The notes under the pieces: generated by a model | Database searches by the model: none | Told to the model about the DNA's origin: nothing | What the model saw: only the letters and a program-made list of their open reading frames with translations | Shown here: positions 23,607-28,247 of the stretch, piece after piece | How positions within the stretch are numbered: position 1 is the stretch's first letter | Layout of the letters: each line of letters opens with the position of its first letter | Position numbers and translations under genes: made by a program | From: Candidatus Cellulosilyticum pullistercoris | GTDB taxonomy: Bacteria > Bacillota > Clostridia > Lachnospirales > Cellulosilyticaceae | DNA length: 28,247 bases | NCBI GenBank assembly: GCA_018883705.1 | Contig: JAHLFQ010000036.1 | Span: 1-28,247, forward strand | Direction of reading: 5' to 3'

Positions 23607-25073
23607 GTGAAGACATTACTAATTGTCGAAGATGAAAAAATGATTAGACAAGGGTTAAAAGCCATGGTAAAGCGTTCGGGGGTTAAAATCGAGCAGATTC
23701 TTGAATGTAAAAATGGGGAAGAAGCACTTGGAATAATAAATCATCAAAAAGTAGATGTACTATTTACTGACATTAGAATGCCTAAGATGGATGGCTTAAC
23801 CTTATTAAATAAACTTAATGAACGTGAGGACTCACCTGAAATTGTAGTAATTAGTGGATATGATGATTTTTCCTATGCGGTAGAGGCTTTAAAATGTGGT
23901 GCAAGAGAATATATTTTAAAGCCAGTTAATAGAGAAGATGTATATAAAATAATGAATGATTTAGAAAAAATTATTGCGAAAAAAAATAGAGTAATAGAAA
24001 AGCTAGGGGCAATTGAAGATATACTAAAACAACAAATTAAATATATTCTAATGAACTCATATATTACTAATAGTGAATTGAAAAGCTTTAAGCAAAGCTT
24101 TGAAAGCCACTGGATTAACTCAGAAAACTATCAGATCTTTTGTCTACGTGAACAGATAGCTTTACCTGAAGAAGTAGAAGCAATATTTTGTGAAGTAGAA
24201 GAACACTATATTGTTATTTGCAATGAAAAAGAGGTAAGTTTGTTAGAAGAAAGCTTAAAAGAGAAAAGAATTGGATTAAGTAGTAAGCATAAAGGAGTTA
24301 TGCATCTTAGAATAGCCTATGAGCAAGCATTACTAGCTAGAAAGTATGCTTATATGATGAATTTACCTTGTTTAAAGTATGAGGATGTACCTATGCAGCA
24401 AAATACTAAAATAGATAATAAAGCTCTTACTAAGTTTGTACAACTTATTGGAACTGAGCGCTATGATGAATTAAGTGAGACTTTTGAAAGTGTATTAGGA
24501 GAAGATCTAGTTGCTAGAATGCTTTATAAAGATTTTGAGGATCTCATGAGAAAACTAATTGAATCTATTTTAGAACATTATTGTAGTGTAATCGATCCGA
24601 TAGATTTTGGGGATATTAAACATTTTTATAAGTATGATACCTATAAAAGTTATAAAGAGCATTTAAAGCACTATTTATTGATGCTAAATGATAAAATACA
24701 TAGTACCCATGAGAAGAATAAAAATAATACTCAGATGAAAGAAGTAGTAGATTATATTTATGAGAACTATGATAAAGATTTAAATATGGCAATGGTGTCA
24801 AATCATATTTCTATGAATTACTCTTGTTTCTCACAAATTTTTAAGGAATATACAGGAAAAAATTTTGTTAATTATATTAAGGAAGTAAGAATTAATAAAG
24901 CTAAAGAACTACTTCAAGATACAACTAAAAAAGTAGCAGAGGTAGGCTATGCTGTAGGATATGAAAATGAAAAGCACTTTATGAAAGTATTTAAAAGTAT
25001 AACAGGAATCTCTCCTACAGAATATAGAAGGAATAGTGATTTAGCAAAAAAAAATGACTCCTATAGCATATAG
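23607..25073 (+). CDS. YesN-type response regulator with AraC DNA-binding domain
   Basis: The 488-residue protein has a receiver domain (about 1-120) with EDE at 8-10, phosphoacceptor D55 in LFTDIRMPKMDG, ISGYDDF and the Lys in YILKPVN. A long middle region follows, and the AraC-type double helix-turn-helix occupies about 375-478, with MAMVSNHISMNYSCFSQIFK and VAEVGYAVGYENEKHFMKVFK ending in GISPTEYR. Such regulators activate neighbouring sugar operons, so the 31-bp elements at 11871 and 16604 are its probable targets. The start is GTG 23607 with AAGGAGGGG upstream that overlaps the kinase stop codon. Its last codons form one arm of the terminator at 25052. Confidence 0.92.
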   Translation: MKTLLIVEDEKMIRQGLKAMVKRSGVKIEQILECKNGEEALGIINHQKVDVLFTDIRMPKMDGLTLLNKLNEREDSPEIVVISGYDDFSYAVEALKCGAREYILKPVNREDVYKIMNDLEKIIAKKNRVIEKLGAIEDILKQQIKYILMNSYITNSELKSFKQSFESHWINSENYQIFCLREQIALPEEVEAIFCEVEEHYIVICNEKEVSLLEESLKEKRIGLSSKHKGVMHLRIAYEQALLARKYAYMMNLPCLKYEDVPMQQNTKIDNKALTKFVQLIGTERYDELSETFESVLGEDLVARMLYKDFEDLMRKLIESILEHYCSVIDPIDFGDIKHFYKYDTYKSYKEHLKHYLLMLNDKIHSTHEKNKNNTQMKEVVDYIYENYDKDLNMAMVSNHISMNYSCFSQIFKEYTGKNFVNYIKEVRINKAKELLQDTTKKVAEVGYAVGYENEKHFMKVFKSITGISPTEYRRNSDLAKKNDSYSI

Positions 25074-25082
25074 GAGTCATTT
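25052..25082. terminator. Bidirectional terminator between converging operons
   Basis: AAATGACTCCTATA (25052-25065) and TATAGGAGTCATTT (25069-25082) form a perfect 14-bp stem with a 3-base loop, flanked by an A-run on the left and a T-run on the right. It can serve both the regulator gene, whose final codons it contains, and the minus-strand operon that ends at 25090. Confidence 0.92.
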
Positions 25083-25089
25083 TTTTATT

Positions 25090-25491
25090 CTAATGATTTA
25101 ACATAAACTTTTTCCAATCTCCATGAGGAATATAGATTCCTTTGCTTTTGACATAATGTTGGTTAATGTAGAGATAGACCCAACACATTTCTTCCTTACC
25201 ATCTTCTAATAGAACAGGTTTTTTTTCACGAATGTATAAGTCAATAGTAGGATCACCAGTATAGCCTTCTAATAAGTCAATGCTCTTAAGATGCTTTGTA
25301 TGGGAGAGGGTACAGACCTCACCATATACTGTATCACTTCCAGGCACAATAGCAGGATATCCAGCAGAAAGATGATAAAGAGAAAAATCTTTTAACCGAC
25401 CTTTTTCAATCTTGCGAAGTCTATGTTTAAAGACTTTATCATGATTCCAGAAATCCTGACGTAAAGAGCCATATACAAATATTTTTTCCAT
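25090..25491 (-). CDS. Gamma-glutamylcyclotransferase-like (GGACT/AIG2) protein
   Basis: This 133-residue protein has the fold signature YGSLR at 7-11 and the candidate catalytic E75 in IDLLEGY. The family converts gamma-glutamyl amino acids or gamma-glutamylamines to 5-oxoproline plus the free amine; some members have other roles, so the exact reaction is open. It starts nine bases after the pyroglutamyl-peptidase stop with only a weak AGG-like ribosome binding site, which suggests coupled translation as the last gene of the operon. Sharing an operon with an enzyme that also releases 5-oxoproline is the main functional hint. Cytoplasmic, no signal peptide. Confidence 0.8.
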   Translation of the reverse strand: MEKIFVYGSLRQDFWNHDKVFKHRLRKIEKGRLKDFSLYHLSAGYPAIVPGSDTVYGEVCTLSHTKHLKSIDLLEGYTGDPTIDLYIREKKPVLLEDGKEEMCWVYLYINQHYVKSKGIYIPHGDWKKFMLNH

Positions 25492-25500
25492 AGTAAAAGC

Positions 25501-26142
25501 CTAACAAATAGCACCAGCTGCAATATGGATATCTTCTGTATGTGTTGCAGCTGCTTCAATACAAAGTGCAAGACCTTTGGTAATATCCGCTTGTGACATA
25601 GATGGCATATTAGGTTTATTGGTTACTTGGGCTGGAATATATGGTACATGGATAAAGCCACCACGCATGTGCGGATATTCTGTATGAATCATGTGGAGTA
25701 CACCATACATAACGTGATTACATACAAAGGTTCCGGCTGAGTTAGATACAAAAGCTGGAATGCCTGCGCTAACCATAGCTTGTGTCATAGCCTTAATAGG
25801 AAGATTACTAAAGTATGCAGCAGCACCATCTTCTACAACTTTTACATCAACAGGTTCATTACCTTCATTATCCTTAATACGGGCATCATCTATATTAATC
25901 GCTATACGTTCTGGAGAAATACCAAAACGCCCACCTGCTTGTCCAACAGAAATGATAATGTCTGGTTGATGTTTGGTAACAGCTTCACGAATTTTAGTTA
26001 AACTTTTTCCAAATACAGTAGGAATTTCTAATTTGATGATTTCTATATCTCCAATTGTATCTGGAAGTGCCATTATTGCTTCTAATGCAGGGTTGACTTT
26101 TTCACCACCGAAGGGGTCAAATCCTGTAATTAATACTTTCAT
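25501..26142 (-). CDS. pcp: Pyroglutamyl-peptidase I
   Basis: This 213-residue cysteine peptidase of family C15 removes N-terminal pyroglutamate (5-oxoproline) from peptides. It has LITGFDPFGGEKVNPA at the N-terminus and the catalytic triad positions E79 (in GISPERIAINI), C141 (in SNSAGTFVCNHVMY) and H165 (in GGFIHVPYIP). The length is normal for the family. AAAGGAG lies seven bases before ATG 26142. It lies 70 bases downstream of the DUF979 gene and just before the cyclotransferase-like gene, in the same orientation. DUF969, DUF979 and pcp occur together in other Firmicutes (from memory), which ties the membrane pair to pyroglutamate metabolism. Cytoplasmic. Confidence 0.95.
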   Translation of the reverse strand: MKVLITGFDPFGGEKVNPALEAIMALPDTIGDIEIIKLEIPTVFGKSLTKIREAVTKHQPDIIISVGQAGGRFGISPERIAINIDDARIKDNEGNEPVDVKVVEDGAAAYFSNLPIKAMTQAMVSAGIPAFVSNSAGTFVCNHVMYGVLHMIHTEYPHMRGGFIHVPYIPAQVTNKPNMPSMSQADITKGLALCIEAAATHTEDIHIAAGAIC

Positions 26143-26212
26143 GGTTAGTCTCCTTTGATATAAAAAGTGTGTTTAGATTAATAAGGTTTATTTTTATAAA
26201 AATAATGGATCA

Positions 26213-27130
26213 TTAAAATCCTAAAAAGTACATTAATATAATATGAACAAGTAGTAACGGAATCGCTATAAATGACTGATATTTAATAACTGCATTTTTG
26301 TTTTTCATATTTAAAAGTGCTACTGGAAGGATATTAAAGTTAGCTGCCATTGGCGTCATTAGTGTACCACAGTAACCTGCTGTAAGCGCTAAGGTTGAAC
26401 AGATAACAATATCGCCACCTTGCATAAATACGAATGGCACACCGATACCTACTGTAATAACAGAGAATGCAGCAAAGGCGTTACCCATAATCATAGTGAA
26501 AAGTGCCATACCTAGGCAGTATGCAATGACACCAATTAAGATATTTCCTTGTGGAATGAAGTTAGAAATATTGTTAGCAATAACATCACCTGTGCCAGCA
26601 GCTGTAAAGAGTGAACCGAGAGCTGCTAGAAGCTGAGGTAAAATACAAGTGACTCCTACTGCTTGTAACATACGGTTACTATCATCTTTAACTGTTTTGA
26701 TATCCGCCTTTGTAATACAGAGAGTAAGAATAATGGTGATGATAGCAGCAATACCAATAGCAACAGTTCCACTATAACTAGTAAATTTAGCAATACAAAT
26801 AACTAAAATAGCAATCGTAATAGAAGGAATAAAGACTTTATTGCCTAGAAGCTTTGCTTTAGCAGCAGAAAATTCATGAGTTGGGGTATTAACCTTACCA
26901 ACTTTAACTTGTTTAGTAGCTGTTAAAATACCAATACCAACTAATAAAATACCCACTATAGCACCTGGTAAAAGGCTTCCAAATACGAAGATCGTACCTA
27001 AAATACCCCAAAAAAGAGTTGTACCAACACGTGCTGGACTGTTAGGATCTTTTAATATATTAAAGGCTACTAAATACATTAATAAGCCTACACATACATA
27101 AAATACTTCAAGTAAAATAGAATTACTCAT
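26213..27130 (-). CDS. DUF979 membrane protein, putative transporter half
   Basis: This 305-residue, highly hydrophobic protein has about nine or ten predicted membrane segments. Two features resemble ion-coupled transporters of the IT superfamily (GntP, DcuC and citrate carriers): the pore-like stretch MGNAFAAFSVITVGIGVPF and the small-residue stretch AGYCGTLMTPMAANFN. Its function is not established. The ATG overlaps the DUF969 stop by one base (TAATG), so the two proteins are made together and may form one transporter. The link to pcp suggests pyroglutamate or pyroglutamyl peptides as cargo; this is inference. Confidence 0.8.
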   Translation of the reverse strand: MSNSILLEVFYVCVGLLMYLVAFNILKDPNSPARVGTTLFWGILGTIFVFGSLLPGAIVGILLVGIGILTATKQVKVGKVNTPTHEFSAAKAKLLGNKVFIPSITIAILVICIAKFTSYSGTVAIGIAAIITIILTLCITKADIKTVKDDSNRMLQAVGVTCILPQLLAALGSLFTAAGTGDVIANNISNFIPQGNILIGVIAYCLGMALFTMIMGNAFAAFSVITVGIGVPFVFMQGGDIVICSTLALTAGYCGTLMTPMAANFNILPVALLNMKNKNAVIKYQSFIAIPLLLVHIILMYFLGF

Positions 27131-27804
27131 TATTTAGCACCTTCTTTCTTGGCGTAATACTTAGCAATTTTCTTATCAAGGAAGCTATTTTGAATGAATC
27201 CAAAGATAAGAGCAATAATTGCAATAGGGATAGCAGCCTGAGCAACAGCTAAGGCATCGATAGAGTAACCAAGTTCTTCTAGTGTTCCGACTATAAGAAG
27301 AACTCCTGAATTAGCGATGAAAATATTTTGGGCAAAGAAGTTACCTACATTATCTGCAGCAGCAGACATCGCTTTAATATCTTCTTCTATACTTTCATCT
27401 AATTTACCATATTTACTGATAGCAGCACCTTGTGCCATAGGCTCAATAAGTGGTCTAACAAATTCAGCATGACCAAGCTTGATACCTGTTGCTATTGTAA
27501 GCTCACGAATAAATAAATAAAGGGTTGCAATACGTCCAGCAGACATCCCCTTAAATTTCTGAATTAAATGTGTTGCACGTTCTTTAAGGCCATATCTTTC
27601 ACAAAGACCAATGATTGGTAAGATAAGTAAGAATAGGGCCATTGAACGTTGGCTAGTAAAAGTACTACCAAGTGTATCTAAAATTTCTACGATACTCATA
27701 TCGCCAAGTAGTCCTGTAAGAACACCTGCTGAAAGGACTACAGCAATTGTATCCCATTTTAGGATGAAGCCAATGACTATGACTAAGATTCCAATAAGTT
27801 GCAT
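27130..27804 (-). CDS. DUF969 membrane protein, putative transporter half
   Basis: This 224-residue membrane protein has about five predicted helices, with a hydrophilic middle containing GIKLGHAEFVRPLIEPMAQG and the conserved-looking AAADNVGNFFAQNIFIANSG, and a basic C-terminus ending KKEGAK. It begins the four-gene minus-strand operon. AGGAGG lies six bases before ATG 27804. Being too short to make a full carrier, and translated jointly with DUF979, it is best read as the N-terminal half of a split transporter. The family has no characterised member known to me. No signal peptide cleavage site is evident; the first helix starts at residue 2. Confidence 0.8.
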   Translation of the reverse strand: MQLIGILVIVIGFILKWDTIAVVLSAGVLTGLLGDMSIVEILDTLGSTFTSQRSMALFLLILPIIGLCERYGLKERATHLIQKFKGMSAGRIATLYLFIRELTIATGIKLGHAEFVRPLIEPMAQGAAISKYGKLDESIEEDIKAMSAAADNVGNFFAQNIFIANSGVLLIVGTLEELGYSIDALAVAQAAIPIAIIALIFGFIQNSFLDKKIAKYYAKKEGAK

Positions 27805-27816
27805 AGAACACCTCCT

Positions 27817-28247
27817 AATTATGTTAACTAATAATAGTATACATGAAAATGGAGAAATTATCTATAAATTTACATATAATGTTTTAAATTACCATTTAAA
27901 ATAAGAAATAGATAAGTTAATTGAATCAATATGTAGTGATTTAAAATGATGCTTCAATAAAAATAAAATGCAAAATAAAGGAGTTATAGCCATAAATTTA
28001 TGATGAAAATTTAAATATACTCTATTAAAATGCAATCTATTTAAAAAAAACTTGCAATACTTGAAGTGAGTTTTAAAACTTATTGAGGATAATTAGAGGA
28101 TTGAAAAAGAGTTGTAAAATAGTTACATTGTATTTTTATACATTTAAAAGTGAATAGAATATAAAGATAGAATGAATAAGATAAAACTTTATGTATACTT
28201 AAAAGGATTTGTATAAGAGTATTAGAATCTAGAACATATATAGAAAA
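27817..28247. other. AT-rich intergenic region without a recognised gene
   Basis: No supported coding frame or RNA gene is seen. On the minus strand TATACT (27836-27841) is a possible -10 box for the DUF969 operon, though its -35 partner is poor. An AAGGAG near 27979 on the plus strand is followed only by a frame that stops after a few codons. The remainder probably includes the upstream region of a gene outside the window. Confidence 0.5.

Noticed and set aside
1..28247. CRISPR array, tRNA or rRNA genes
   Set aside because: No regularly spaced direct repeats, cloverleaf or rRNA-like sequence was seen on either strand by eye; a dedicated search could still be run.

Overview
The window looks like chromosome of a low-GC, Gram-positive anaerobe of the Clostridia (Lachnospirales-type; Cellulosilyticum is one possibility, held loosely). 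The signs are AT-rich codon use, strong AAGGAGG ribosome binding sites, sigma-A promoters, LplABC/YesMN-type sugar uptake genes, and a more GC-rich block typical of clostridial conjugative elements.

Layout. (1) 3-470: the 3' end of a GH2 beta-galactosidase. (2) About 476-9140: a more GC-rich mobile-element relict bounded by ~58-bp imperfect inverted repeats. Its large serine recombinase is dead (four in-frame stops and a frameshifting deletion). A TnpW-like gene and a cluster of oriT-like hairpins remain at that end, and a small sigma factor plus a helix-turn-helix gene at the other. Between them lies an intact cargo: OmpR-type regulator, HAMP histidine kinase, ABC ATPase and two-domain FtsX permease. 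The regulator gene and the ATPase gene are each preceded by the same 20-bp element holding two TTGAG boxes one helical turn apart. (3) 9181-11756: a sigma-A promoter, a MetB/MccB-type enzyme, a PatB/MalY-type C-S lyase and a terminator, forming a transsulfuration operon.

(4) 11871-25082: a beta-glucan-oligosaccharide locus in three transcription units. They are a 1038-residue GH94/GH149/GH161-type phosphorylase with a GH1 beta-glucosidase; two LplB/LplC-type permeases, a lipoprotein substrate-binding protein and, beyond a short probably leaky terminator, a cytoplasmic GH30 enzyme; and a YesM-type kinase with a YesN-type AraC regulator. The first two units share a 31-bp upstream element (25/31 identical), placed in each case exactly 19 bp before the -10 box, so the neighbouring YesN-type protein probably controls both. 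The expected logic is import of beta-linked gluco-oligosaccharides, phosphorolysis to glucose 1-phosphate, and clean-up of short or branched pieces by GH1 and GH30. The linkage cannot be read from sequence; beta-1,3 with beta-1,6 branches fits the GH30 best.

(5) 25090-27804, minus strand: DUF969, DUF979, pyroglutamyl-peptidase I and a gamma-glutamylcyclotransferase-like protein, an apparent operon in which both soluble enzymes release 5-oxoproline. This makes the DUF969/DUF979 pair a candidate transporter for pyroglutamate or pyroglutamyl peptides. The last ~430 bases hold no recognisable gene. No rRNA, tRNA or CRISPR array was seen.
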